Shown: positions 8,542 to 16,404 of the stretch, piece by piece
Numbering within the stretch: position 1 is the stretch's first letter
Layout of the letters: each line of letters starts with the position of its first letter
Assembly (NCBI RefSeq): GCF_001748145.1
Contig: NZ_BCQA01000001.1
Coordinates: 744,001 to 808,000, forward strand
Length of the DNA: 64,000 nucleotides
Source of the DNA: Bosea sp. BIWAKO-01
Lineage (GTDB): Bacteria; Pseudomonadota; Alphaproteobacteria; Rhizobiales; Beijerinckiaceae
Direction of reading: 5' to 3'
Notes under the pieces: model-generated
Told to the model about the DNA's origin: nothing
Database searches by the model: none
Seen by the model: only the letters and a program-made list of their open reading frames with translations
Position numbers and translations under genes: made by a program

Positions 8542-9351
8542 ATGACGCCGCAAGAACGCGACGTGATCGCCGGGATTTTCGATCGCCTGAGACAGGCGGC
8601 CAACCAGCCCCGCGACCCCGAGGCTGAACGCTACATCGCGGAGCGCCTGCGCGAGCAGCCCTATGCGCCCTATGCCATGGCGCAGGCCGTCTACGTTCAG
8701 GAACAGGCGCTGACCAACCTTCAGGCGCAGGTCGAGGAACTGCAGGCGCAGGTTCGTGACCTGCAGAGCAGACCGACCGAGGCTCCGGCACAGGCTGGCG
8801 GCTTCCTGTCGGGCATCTTCGGCGGCGCATCTCGGCCAGCGGACGCTCCGGCACGCAGCGGCTCCGTGCCGGCCTTCCCGGCGCGCCCGGCAGGGCAAGC
8901 CCCGTCGGCCGCCTGGACCGGCCAGCAGCCGCAGCAGCAGCGAGCCCCCGGTCAGGCTTTCGGCGGCCCGCAAGGCCAGCAGCAGGCCGGCCCCTGGGCG
9001 AACCAGCAGGCCCAGGCGCCCGGACGTGGCGGTGGCTTCATGGCCTCCGCGCTGACGACGGCAGCCGGCGTCGCTGGCGGCATGATGCTCGGCAATGTCC
9101 TGACCAACGCCTTTGGCGGCGGCAAGGGCGGCGAGGCAAAGGCCGCGGAGACGGCAGATGCCGGCAAGGCGGCCGACGCCAGCAAACCGGCCGATACGGC
9201 TGAAAAGGATGCCGGCACCACCGATAACCAGCAGGCGGCCTATGATCAGGGTGCTTCCGACCAGGCAACCTATGATCAGGCCAGCTACGACGAGCCCTAT
9301 GAACCCGGCCAGGACGACGACCCCATCGATGATGGCGGCGACTGGGCCTGA
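8542..9351 (+). CDS. DUF2076 domain protein
   Basis: 269-residue protein of unknown function. The first 75 residues (TPQERDVIAGIFDRLRQ...) fit the conserved start of DUF2076, followed by a short coiled coil (VQEQALTNLQAQVEELQAQV). The middle is rich in Pro, Gln, Ala and Gly and ends in a glycine-rich hydrophobic patch (TAAGVAGGMMLGNVL) that may touch a membrane. The last 80 residues are low-complexity Ala/Lys then acidic Asp/Tyr/Gln. I place the start at the ATG at 8542 because AGGAG at 8531-8535 is spaced six bases from it; an ATG at 8536 would abut the SD. A strong terminator follows. Often linked to envelope stress in databases, but no role is proven. Confidence 0.85.
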   Translation: MTPQERDVIAGIFDRLRQAANQPRDPEAERYIAERLREQPYAPYAMAQAVYVQEQALTNLQAQVEELQAQVRDLQSRPTEAPAQAGGFLSGIFGGASRPADAPARSGSVPAFPARPAGQAPSAAWTGQQPQQQRAPGQAFGGPQGQQQAGPWANQQAQAPGRGGGFMASALTTAAGVAGGMMLGNVLTNAFGGGKGGEAKAAETADAGKAADASKPADTAEKDAGTTDNQQAAYDQGASDQATYDQASYDEPYEPGQDDDPIDDGGDWA

Positions 9352-9380
9352 TTCCGGCTGCATCCCCCCGTACCAACAAC

Positions 9381-9410
9381 GGCTCGCCCTCCGGCGAGCC
9401 GTTTTCGTTT
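9381..9410 (+). terminator. Rho-independent terminator after the DUF2076 gene
   Basis: Perfect 8-bp stem GGCTCGCC (9381-9388) / GGCGAGCC (9393-9400) with a CTCC loop, followed by GTTTTCGTTT. It separates the DUF2076 gene from mbfA and leaves under 20 bp between transcription end and the mbfA operator. Confidence 0.85.
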
Positions 9411-9427
9411 AGGGCCTTCCCAACCCG

Positions 9428-9474
9428 ATGATCACCTCTTAGATTAGAATAATTCTAATCTAAGAGGTGATCAT
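9428..9474. promoter_or_regulatory. 47-bp perfect palindrome with an Irr-box-like core, overlapping mbfA SD and start codon
   Basis: The 23-base arms at 9428-9450 and 9452-9474 are exact reverse complements around a single A at 9451. The 17-bp core at 9443-9459 (ATTAGAATAATTCTAAT) matches the iron-control-element consensus TTTAGAA-N3-TTCTAAA at 12 of 14 fixed positions. The right arm contains the SD AGAGG (9463-9467) and the first two bases of the mbfA ATG. A weak promoter (TTCCCA 9417-9422, TAGATT 9440-9445, 17-bp spacer) would place the transcription start in the centre of the palindrome, so a bound repressor would block it. Irr control of mbfA homologues is established in rhizobia; here it is inferred from the site. 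Confidence 0.75.
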
Positions 9475-10429
9475 GAAACGCATCGACGATCTGGACGAGG
9501 CCGAGATCCTCGCGCTCGCGATCGCCAATGAGGAAGAGGATTCCCGGATCTACCTTTCCCTCGCCAATCGCCTTCGGCCGATCTACCCGCATTCCGCCGA
9601 GGTCTTCGAGGAGATGGCGGCGGAAGAGCAAAGTCATCGCCACAGCCTGCTTTCGCTCTATGAGCGGCGCTTCGGCAAGGAACTGCCTTACATCACGCGC
9701 CAGGATGTGAAGGGGTTCCTGAAGCGCAACCCGGTCTGGCTGATGGACGGGCTGCGACTCGACACCGCCCGGACGCAAGCGGCTCTGATGGAAGAGGAAG
9801 CCTCGGGCTTCTACGCGCGTGCCGCGCAACGGGCGCATGACGTCGAGACGCGCAGGCTCCTGGCCGACCTTTCCGAAGCCGAGAAATCGCATCAGAGCCT
9901 GGCGCAGCGCCTCGGCGAAACCATCCTGACCTCAGACGTGACCGCCGAGGAGGACCAGACCCGTCATCGCCTGTTCGTGCTGCAGATCGTTCAGCCAGGA
10001 CTTGCCGGATTGATCGACGGTTCGGTTTCGACGCTCGCGCCGATATTCGCGGCCGCCTTCGCGACCCATGATTCCTGGAATGCCTTCCAGGTCGGCCTCG
10101 CCGCATCGGTCGGTGCGGGGATCAGCATGGGCCTCACCGAAGCTTTGTCGGATGACGGCGCCATCACGGGGCGGGGGCATCCCTGGGTCCGTGGTGCTGC
10201 CTGCGGCGTCGCGACCACGGTCGGCGGGCTCGGCCATACCCTGCCCTACCTCATCCCCGATTTCTGGACCGCGACCGCCATTGCCGGCATCGTCGTGGCG
10301 ATCGAGCTGATCGTGATCGCCTGGGTGCGCTGGCGCTATATGGAGACGCCGTTCACATCGGCGATCGTCCAGATCGTGCTCGGTGGCCTGCTGGTGCTTG
10401 CAACCGGCATCTTCATCGGCAGTTCGTGA
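9473..10429 (+). CDS. mbfA: Membrane-bound ferritin / VIT-family iron exporter MbfA
   Basis: 318-residue fusion of an N-terminal ferritin-like diiron domain (residues ~1-150) and a C-terminal vacuolar-iron-transporter (VIT/CCC1) membrane domain. The diiron ligands are visible in EEEDSRIYL, EEMAAEEQSH, EEEASGFYA and EAEKSH. The membrane half begins with GLIDGSVSTLAPIFAAAF and has about five hydrophobic segments. Homologues in Bradyrhizobium and Agrobacterium export iron and protect against peroxide and acid. The ATG at 9473 has AGAGG five bases upstream; an in-frame GTG at 9467 is less likely. Start codon and SD lie inside an Irr-box-like palindrome, so derepression at high iron is expected. 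Confidence 0.93.
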   Translation: MKRIDDLDEAEILALAIANEEEDSRIYLSLANRLRPIYPHSAEVFEEMAAEEQSHRHSLLSLYERRFGKELPYITRQDVKGFLKRNPVWLMDGLRLDTARTQAALMEEEASGFYARAAQRAHDVETRRLLADLSEAEKSHQSLAQRLGETILTSDVTAEEDQTRHRLFVLQIVQPGLAGLIDGSVSTLAPIFAAAFATHDSWNAFQVGLAASVGAGISMGLTEALSDDGAITGRGHPWVRGAACGVATTVGGLGHTLPYLIPDFWTATAIAGIVVAIELIVIAWVRWRYMETPFTSAIVQIVLGGLLVLATGIFIGSS

Positions 10430-10453
10430 CGGCTGCGCAGGTGGTGCGCTGCC

Positions 10454-11263
10454 TCAGATCACCAGCACCTTTGCGCCGACCCGCACCCGGCCATACAGGT
10501 CCGTCACATCGTCATTGGTCATGCGGATGCAGCCTGAGGAGACGGCTTGACCAATCGTGTGCGGCTCGTTCGTGCCGTGGATGCGATAGAGCGACGACCC
10601 GAGATAGAGCGCGCGCGCGCCCATCGGATTCTCGGGCCCACCGGCCATGAAGCGCGGCAGATCCGGGCGACGTTTCAGCATCTCGGCCGGCGGCGTCCAG
10701 CTCGGCCATTCCGCCTTGCGCGTCACAGCCTTCATGCCGGCCCATTCGAAACCTGGTCGCCCAACGCCGATGCCATAGCGCAAGGCGCGGCCACCAGGCT
10801 GGACGAGAAAGAGAAACTTCCGCGGCGTGTCGATGACGATGGTGCCCGGCTTGTGAGGGCCGTCATAGGCGACTTCCTGCTTCTGGAAACGCGGATCGAG
10901 CACGCGCTCGATCGGCCGCTCCATCTGCATGGGCTCACCCAGCGCGGCCATGCGGCGCCCGGGTGCCCGCGGCTCGGATGCCTGCTCGAACGGATCGGCG
11001 CCGTAGCCCTGCGCGCGTACGACGCGCTGGCCATAGGCGGAGTAGCCGCCCGGCCGATTATAGACCGCCCCGCCCCGGCCCTGGGGCGTTGGGTCCCGAC
11101 CGGTCATCAGCATCTCGATGAAGCCGCCACCGTAGTTGCCACGCGCGGCAGAGCCGGTCACCAGGGGATCGGCAGGGCGCCCGTAGCTCTGCGCGGAGAC
11201 GGGGCCGTTGGTGGCGCATATCCCGGACAGGATCGCGAGCGGAACGAACAGGACGGGACGCAT
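10454..11263 (-). CDS. L,D-transpeptidase (YkuD/ErfK family), secreted
   Basis: Second peptidoglycan L,D-transpeptidase in the window, 269 residues. It has a cleavable signal peptide (about residues 1-24, ending VSAQS) rather than a lipobox. After a Gly/Arg/Tyr-rich linker it carries DPRFQKQEVAYDGPHKPGT, closely resembling the protein at 6186-6959, then the YkuD active site HGT...AVSSGCIRMTNDD with catalytic His and Cys. The domain runs to the C-terminus. The ATG has AAGAGAG upstream. The stop lies 24 nt from the convergent mbfA stop. Probably periplasmic and functionally related to, but differently anchored from, the lipoprotein paralogue. Confidence 0.93.
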   Translation of the reverse strand: MRPVLFVPLAILSGICATNGPVSAQSYGRPADPLVTGSAARGNYGGGFIEMLMTGRDPTPQGRGGAVYNRPGGYSAYGQRVVRAQGYGADPFEQASEPRAPGRRMAALGEPMQMERPIERVLDPRFQKQEVAYDGPHKPGTIVIDTPRKFLFLVQPGGRALRYGIGVGRPGFEWAGMKAVTRKAEWPSWTPPAEMLKRRPDLPRFMAGGPENPMGARALYLGSSLYRIHGTNEPHTIGQAVSSGCIRMTNDDVTDLYGRVRVGAKVLVI

Positions 11264-11478
11264 GACGCAACTCTCTTCAGCAAGCTGCGAAGAGCCTGGG
11301 GAGCCGCCCTCAAAGGAATGGTGAATCGCTGCCGCTTCGTCAGCGTTTCCGCCAGCAATCGCCTGGATTCAGCGAATTAACCTTAGCAACCCGCCTAGAG
11401 AGAGAGTGAACGAAGCGTTTCGGCTGACCTCGCAGAGCCTCTCGGCCGGTCCCGAGCTATCGGGCAAACCTTGCCATG

Positions 11479-12912
11479 TCACCGGGGCGCACGGCTTCGG
11501 CGCATGAGCCACCACAATGAAAGCCTGGTGCGGCTCCGCATCACGTCGCAGGCCAGGATGACTGCCGCGTAGACAAGCGCGCCTACGCCGACCTGGAGCG
11601 CGAGTTCGATCGGGGCTGCGAAACGGCCCGATAGCGGCCAGGTTGCAGCAACCATCGACAGGACAGCGACCAGCACGCAGGCACAGTCTCGCAGTGGTGG
11701 CCAGACCGGCAGCGAACGGAGTGCCGCTGCCGCTGTCAGGCCGAGCGCGACGATGAAGGCACTCGCCTGTGCATAGGCGTAACGCAGCGGTCCTGCGCTG
11801 CCCCATGGCCCAAGCGCCAGCAGCAGATTGCAGGCCAGGCCGAGCCCCGTTGCCATGGGTGCGATGCGGGTGCGCTTGTCGAGGAGAAAGACCGGGATGA
11901 AAGCCGCCTGCGAGATCATCAAAGCCAGAAAGCCTGGGATCAGGATCGACATGTAGGCTGAGAAATGGCCGTGAAAGCTCAGCGGAACCACAAGTCGTTC
12001 AAAAGCGGGCAGGACGATCCAGAACCCGGCGGCGACGGGGAGCGCCACCATCAAGACCACGACGACGTTGTCTGCGATGCGCCTTAGCGCTGCCCGCCGC
12101 CCGCGCGTCTCGTCCAGGCGAATGACTTCCCGCAGAAGCACGATCTCCAGCATCGAGGCGAGCGTGCCGAAGAGCTTCAGTCCCATATCCGAGGCCAGCG
12201 AGAAATAGCCGGCCTCGGCAAAGCCATGGGCGCCAGCCAGCAGGGAGCGGTTGATGAGCGGGATCAGCGAATAGATCGCGTTGCTGCCGATCAGCGGCAG
12301 GGAATAGATGAAGAAGCTCCAGGCGACGGCCTTGTCGGCGGCCGAGAACGAGAGCGGCGCATCGGCCAGTGCCCGCCGGACAAGAAGCAGCGCCACCACC
12401 ACGCTGATCAGGCCGCCGAGCAGAACAATGGCGGGATCGCGTGTGATCCAGGCCCCGCCGACCATCAGGATCAGCGCCAGAACATTCTTGACGATGATCA
12501 GCTTGGCGTAGGCGGCATCCAGAAAGCGGGCGCGTGCGACTGCGCCGTGATAGTCGAACAGGCCGGCGCCGATGCCGCCGAGCACGGCAGCCGCAAGCAG
12601 CATCGCCGGCAGCCGGAAATCTATGCCCGCCACGATCGCCGCGATCAGCAGGCCGGACAGGGCAATGCTGATGCCGGCCGCCAGGATATCCAGCGTCGCG
12701 CGAACTTCCGGCTGCTTCTCGCGCGCCGCCAAGGAGTAGAAGCGAATCGCCGAGACCCTGAGCCAATCCAGCAGCGCAGTGTTGACCAGCACCACGATGG
12801 CCGCGCCAATGGCGTAGAGCCCGAAGGCCGCAGGCCCCAGAAAATAGGCAATGAGCAGACCGAGAACGAAATTCAGCCCGGCATTGATGATGAAGGGCAC
12901 GAGAACAGTCAT
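11479..12912 (-). CDS. Oligosaccharide flippase-like membrane protein (MOP superfamily, Wzx type)
   Basis: 477-residue integral membrane protein with 12-14 predicted hydrophobic helices. It starts with PFIINAGLNFVLGLLIAYFLGPAAFGLYA, typical of polysaccharide-biosynthesis flippases in the MOP (multidrug/oligosaccharidyl-lipid/polysaccharide) superfamily. Such proteins flip undecaprenyl-linked oligosaccharides across the inner membrane. I chose the ATG at 12912, which begins just before the first helix; a frame opening at 12957 adds 15 polar residues. No glycosyltransferase genes adjoin it, so the exported glycan is unknown. ugd about 4 kb away could supply glucuronate, which is a weak contextual link. 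Confidence 0.85.
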   Translation of the reverse strand: MTVLVPFIINAGLNFVLGLLIAYFLGPAAFGLYAIGAAIVVLVNTALLDWLRVSAIRFYSLAAREKQPEVRATLDILAAGISIALSGLLIAAIVAGIDFRLPAMLLAAAVLGGIGAGLFDYHGAVARARFLDAAYAKLIIVKNVLALILMVGGAWITRDPAIVLLGGLISVVVALLLVRRALADAPLSFSAADKAVAWSFFIYSLPLIGSNAIYSLIPLINRSLLAGAHGFAEAGYFSLASDMGLKLFGTLASMLEIVLLREVIRLDETRGRRAALRRIADNVVVVLMVALPVAAGFWIVLPAFERLVVPLSFHGHFSAYMSILIPGFLALMISQAAFIPVFLLDKRTRIAPMATGLGLACNLLLALGPWGSAGPLRYAYAQASAFIVALGLTAAAALRSLPVWPPLRDCACVLVAVLSMVAATWPLSGRFAAPIELALQVGVGALVYAAVILACDVMRSRTRLSLWWLMRRSRAPR

Positions 12913-13155
12913 ATGATCCCGGTCATGGCGCCAGCACGAAAGTGTCGCGCGACTCACGCGGCGACCACATCATCGATCCACATCTGCCCTAACCGCCCGC
13001 TCGTGCATTTCCAAGCGGAAGCGCGCCGAATCTCGGTTCATTCACGTTTCGGGTGGGCCGCCGATGCGGCATTTGCATTGCTGAGCTGAAGGGCATGCGC
13101 ACAGCGATGGCGCCTCCCCCTTGCGCCAATCCGGATTGGCCTGCATCGCTGCGGC

Positions 13156-13659
13156 ATGATCGCAAGCCTTCCGCCGCTTCGCGCCGCGCGCGACGATGAT
13201 TCAGAACCGCTCGCCGCCCTGATCGCCGCGAGCTTCGCCGAATATCCCGACTGCCATTTCGACTGGTCGGAGTTTCCAGAGTTGCGGAGGCCGGCGAGCT
13301 ATTTCGCGGCCAAGGGTGGCCGACTCTGGATCGCAGATGCGCCTGCTGGCGGGATCGCCGGGTCGCTCGGCATCTTTCCAGTTCCCGAACAGAATGCCGC
13401 CGAGCTTGCGAAGGTCTACGTTTCTCCCGCCTGGCGCGGGGCCGGCCTTGCGCAGGTCCTCTTTGCAGAGGCGCTGCGCTTCGCGGAAGCCGGCGACCAT
13501 GCAGAGATGATCCTGTGGTCCGACGCGCGCTTTGCGCGCGGCCATCGCTTCTACGAGAAGCTCGGCTTCGTCCGCTGGCCGGGGCAGCGCTATCTCGGCG
13601 ATATCTCCTTCAGCTGGGAGTATCATTTCCGCAAGCGTCTCACCGGCCAACCGGCATGA
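13156..13659 (+). CDS. GNAT-family N-acetyltransferase
   Basis: 167-residue acyl-CoA-dependent acetyltransferase. The GNAT fold is recognisable from the N-terminal RAARDDDSEPLAALIAASF, the central strand EQNAAELAKVYVSPAWRGAGLAQVLFAEAL, where the R-G-A-G-L-A stretch is the acetyl-CoA pyrophosphate loop, and the closing ARGHRFYEKLGFV motif. Its stop overlaps the start of the following DMT transporter gene (ATGA at 13656-13659), so the two are translationally coupled. Substrate unknown. Confidence 0.92.
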   Translation: MIASLPPLRAARDDDSEPLAALIAASFAEYPDCHFDWSEFPELRRPASYFAAKGGRLWIADAPAGGIAGSLGIFPVPEQNAAELAKVYVSPAWRGAGLAQVLFAEALRFAEAGDHAEMILWSDARFARGHRFYEKLGFVRWPGQRYLGDISFSWEYHFRKRLTGQPA

Positions 13660-14498
13660 CCGCCGGCACAGCGCTCCGAGCCGTCTTCGGCATCGCCCTG
13701 CTCACCGCAATGGACGCGGTGATCAAGGCGCAGATGCAGCACCATCCCTTCATCGTCGCCCTGTTCATGCGCTTTGCCGCAGGCGGCCTTTGCGCACTCG
13801 TCGTGCTTGCGGTGGTGCGCCCGGCGTTCCCGACCCGCAGCAGCCTGATCGGCAACATCGTGCGCGTGCCGCTCGTGGTGCTCACCGCCGGCAGCTTTTT
13901 CTATTCCATCTCGGTGCTCCCTCTGGCAGAGGCGCTCACCCTGTCCTTCCTTGCACCGGTCTTCGTCGCCCTGCTCGGCGGATTTCTGCTCAAGGAACGG
14001 CTCGACGGGCGCATTCTCCAGGCCCTCGGCTTCGGCCTGCTCGGCATGCTCGTCATGGTCTGGCCCAGGCTGCACGGCGGCGTCACCGGAGCGGAGCTCG
14101 GCGTCGCCGCAGCCCTGTTCTCGGCAGTGTCCTATGCCTTCAATCTGATCCTGCTGCGACGGATCGCCGTGAAGGAACATCCGGCCGTCATCGTCGCCTT
14201 CCAGAATTGCGGGCCGGCGCTTTGCCTCGCCATTCCCGCCTGGCTCGCCTTCGTACCCATGACCGGCAGAGACCTGCTGGCCTATCTCAGCGCCGGCCTG
14301 CTCGGCGTCGCCGGCCATCTCATGCTGACCTCCGCCTTTGCCCGCGCAGCAGCGTCGCGGCTCGCGCCAATCGAATACACGGCGCTTGTCTGGGCGAGCC
14401 TGCTCGGGTTTGCCTTCTTCGGCGAAGTTCCGCTCTGGACCACCTATGCGGGCGCCGTCTTGATCGTCGCCGGCGCCGTGGCGGTCAGCAGACGCTGA
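13656..14498 (+). CDS. EamA/DMT-superfamily transporter
   Basis: 280-residue inner-membrane carrier with ten hydrophobic segments in two EamA repeats (residues ~1-135 and ~145-280), each with the conserved small-residue pattern near LPLAEALTLSFLAPVFVALLG and RLAPIEYTALVWASLLGF. Members export or import small metabolites such as amino acids or nucleosides. The ATG at 13656 overlaps the GNAT stop by four bases. Co-transcription with an acetyltransferase raises the possibility that the pair modifies and exports the same compound; this is inference only. Confidence 0.92.
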   Translation: MTAGTALRAVFGIALLTAMDAVIKAQMQHHPFIVALFMRFAAGGLCALVVLAVVRPAFPTRSSLIGNIVRVPLVVLTAGSFFYSISVLPLAEALTLSFLAPVFVALLGGFLLKERLDGRILQALGFGLLGMLVMVWPRLHGGVTGAELGVAAALFSAVSYAFNLILLRRIAVKEHPAVIVAFQNCGPALCLAIPAWLAFVPMTGRDLLAYLSAGLLGVAGHLMLTSAFARAAASRLAPIEYTALVWASLLGFAFFGEVPLWTTYAGAVLIVAGAVAVSRR

Positions 14499-14691
14499 AG
14501 TCTCGGCCCGAAGGCCGGATTTCGGCTTTCGGGAAGGCCAGTGTCGGGCCGGATCCGATACGACATCCGGTCGGACGATCGAGCGGCTGCCGCAAAAGCG
14601 CCCGATTGATTGCGACTTCTGCTGCCGTCCGAACAGCACGCGGAGGGGCCCACCGGTGAGTGCGTTCTTCATCGCGGCAGCGCTGTGATCC

Positions 14692-15384
14692 ATGAGATCC
14701 TCCCGACATCCGCGTCACGGATCGCAAGCCCGTGGCGCCATCGGCTCGCTCGGTCTGCATGTCGGTCTTTTGGGGGCTTTGATCTGGCTACCCAGTATCG
14801 AGCCGTTGAAACCGGTGCCGGAAGACAGCATCGAGGTCGAGTTGGTCACGCCGCAACAGGTCGAAGCCGTGGCCGAACCAAGGCAGAAGGAGCCCGTTCC
14901 CGAGGCTCCGAAGCCTGCACCGGCAGAGATCACTGCCGCAGCGCCGCAATCTCCTCCGCAGCCCCGCCCCAATCCCGCTCCTGTCGCCGCGGCGCCCGTC
15001 ATGATCCGGGCAAGACGAACGCTTTCCGGCAAGGTTCTGGCCGAACCGCGCAGCCGGCAGGCGCGGGAAGCCCTGACCCAGTTGGAGCCCTCAGAGCGCA
15101 TCGAGCAATTATGCAACCTCGAAGCAATGAGCCAGATCCAGGCATGGAAAGCCGAGTTCCAGCCAGACAGGGTTGTCGCCTACGCCATGGCGGACATCAG
15201 ATTCTCGGCAGGAATGCTGCAGGCCGACGGCGCCGCCTTCCGCAGCAAGCAGCGATGGTACAGGCTCAAATTCAGATGCGAGACCACGCCCGATCGCACC
15301 AAGGTCGCCGGTTTCGAGTTCCTGGTTGGCGATGCGGTTCCCCGCAGCGAATGGGCTGCGCACAATCTCCCCACGATGCACTGA
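14692..15384 (+). CDS. DUF930 domain protein with TonB-like N-terminal architecture
   Basis: 230 residues. A short basic N-terminus leads into one membrane-spanning segment (GLHVGLLGALIWLP), then a Pro/Ala/Glu/Gln-rich stretch (about residues 45-110) and a C-terminal DUF930 domain with conserved Cys residues (EQLCNLEAM... LKFRCETT). The layout, an inner-membrane anchor plus proline-rich periplasmic arm plus globular domain, resembles TonB and TolA, and these proteins occur mainly in Hyphomicrobiales. Function is unknown. No exbB/exbD or receptor gene is adjacent. Confidence 0.85.
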   Translation: MRSSRHPRHGSQARGAIGSLGLHVGLLGALIWLPSIEPLKPVPEDSIEVELVTPQQVEAVAEPRQKEPVPEAPKPAPAEITAAAPQSPPQPRPNPAPVAAAPVMIRARRTLSGKVLAEPRSRQAREALTQLEPSERIEQLCNLEAMSQIQAWKAEFQPDRVVAYAMADIRFSAGMLQADGAAFRSKQRWYRLKFRCETTPDRTKVAGFEFLVGDAVPRSEWAAHNLPTMH

Positions 15385-15417
15385 AGCAGGCGCCGCCGTT
15401 GCGTTTGCCGTGGTCCT

Positions 15418-15798
15418 TCAGCCTTCCGGGCGGCCGCAATAAGCCTCGATCCGGTATCCGTCCGGGTCGACCGCAAAGGCCGTGTAGTAGTTCGGCCCGT
15501 AATCCGCCCGCAGCCCCGGCGCGCCATTGTCCGTGCCGCCCGCGCTGATCGCAGCGGCATGAAAGGCGTCGACGCTCGCCCGGCTGGGGGCCGCGAAGCA
15601 GAAGTGGAGGTTCGAACCCGGATCCGGCGGGACCGGGGCCTTGGCTGCTCCGATCCAGAAGGCGACCGCATCTCCGCCATAGCCTAGCGAGCTGTCGTCC
15701 TGGCTCAGGCAGCGATAGCCGAGCGCTCCAAGCGATGCATCGTAGAAGCGCTTGGTGCGGGCGATCTCGCGAACGCCAATCGAAACATGGTCGAACAT
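15418..15798 (-). CDS. VOC-family protein (glyoxalase/bleomycin-resistance fold)
   Basis: 126 residues with the single-module vicinal-oxygen-chelate fold: MFDHVSIGVREIARTKRFYDASLGALGY at the start and a late NYYTAFAVDPDGYRIEAY strand with the metal-type Glu. These proteins range from glyoxalases to dioxygenases and binding proteins, so the reaction cannot be stated. It lies 23 nt downstream of the small protein gene at 15822-16322 and probably shares its transcript, divergent from an AraC-type regulator. Confidence 0.9.
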   Translation of the reverse strand: MFDHVSIGVREIARTKRFYDASLGALGYRCLSQDDSSLGYGGDAVAFWIGAAKAPVPPDPGSNLHFCFAAPSRASVDAFHAAAISAGGTDNGAPGLRADYGPNYYTAFAVDPDGYRIEAYCGRPEG

Positions 15799-15821
15799 GG
15801 AGGTCCTCCTATGGGGTGGTT

Positions 15822-16322
15822 TCAGGCAGTGAGGCGCCGGGCGCGGAAATCGGCCTGGAGGCGCCAGGTCTTTCCATCATCGGATGAAAGGTCTCCGAGC
15901 CAGCGGAACGCGTTCGGTGTGATCTCGGTAAAGCGCCAGCGGATCGCGGTGCCGTCCTCCAGTTTGCCGTGCTGGACGATATCTGGCCCCTCTGCCCGAC
16001 CGAGCTGACGCGTGTAATACTGCTTGAGCGGGTCGCTCCAGAGGATATGCCAGGAGTCGAGCGCGGGGTCGTAGACCCTCAGCGTCGTGCCGTGGAAGAA
16101 GCCGGGCAGGACCCAGACATCCTGGATCGCACGTCCTCCCAGAACCCAGCCGAAACAGATCTCACCCTTGCCTTCATGCCGAGTGCCATCATCGGCATGC
16201 ATCACGGCATCCATCGCCCATGCCCCGATGAGCCAGCTGTAGAGACCCATCTGCTCGACCCGATCGGGCGCGGGCCCGTCGGCATGGAGGACCTCCTTCA
16301 AAGTGGTGATGGCCACTGCCAT
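15822..16322 (-). CDS. Uncharacterised small protein, lipocalin/DUF1579-like
   Basis: 166 residues, no signal peptide. The pattern of alternating strands with many Trp residues (LIGAWAMDAV, GEICFGWVLGGRAIQDVWVLPG, YDPALDSWHILWSDP, IRWRFTEITPNAFRW) resembles the ligand-binding beta-barrels annotated as DUF1579 or lipocalin-like in bacteria; I am not certain of the family. It is followed by a VOC-family gene and is divergent from an AraC-type regulator (82 bp between starts), which probably controls both. Confidence 0.7.
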   Translation of the reverse strand: MAVAITTLKEVLHADGPAPDRVEQMGLYSWLIGAWAMDAVMHADDGTRHEGKGEICFGWVLGGRAIQDVWVLPGFFHGTTLRVYDPALDSWHILWSDPLKQYYTRQLGRAEGPDIVQHGKLEDGTAIRWRFTEITPNAFRWLGDLSSDDGKTWRLQADFRARRLTA

Positions 16323-16404
16323 GTTCAGGCTCCAGTGCTGTGCAGAATGCCGCGAGTTAAGTCGCTCTCACTGCCTGGCGCTTGGGAAAAATTGCTGAAT
16401 CGAG

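Noticed and set aside
7032..8603. 523-codon open frame antisense to ugd
   Set aside because: Mirror of a strongly conserved gene; no recognisable protein.
9467..9472. GTG as the mbfA start
   Set aside because: ATG at 9473 has the better SD spacing (five bases), whereas the GTG overlaps the SD.
14507..14533. CCCGAA...TTCGGG hairpin after the DMT gene
   Set aside because: Short 6-bp arms, wide loop, no T-tract; too common in GC-rich sequence to call.
15605..15630. GGTTCGAACC, a tRNA T-arm-like string
   Set aside because: It lies within the VOC gene, and no acceptor stem or anticodon arm can be folded around it.
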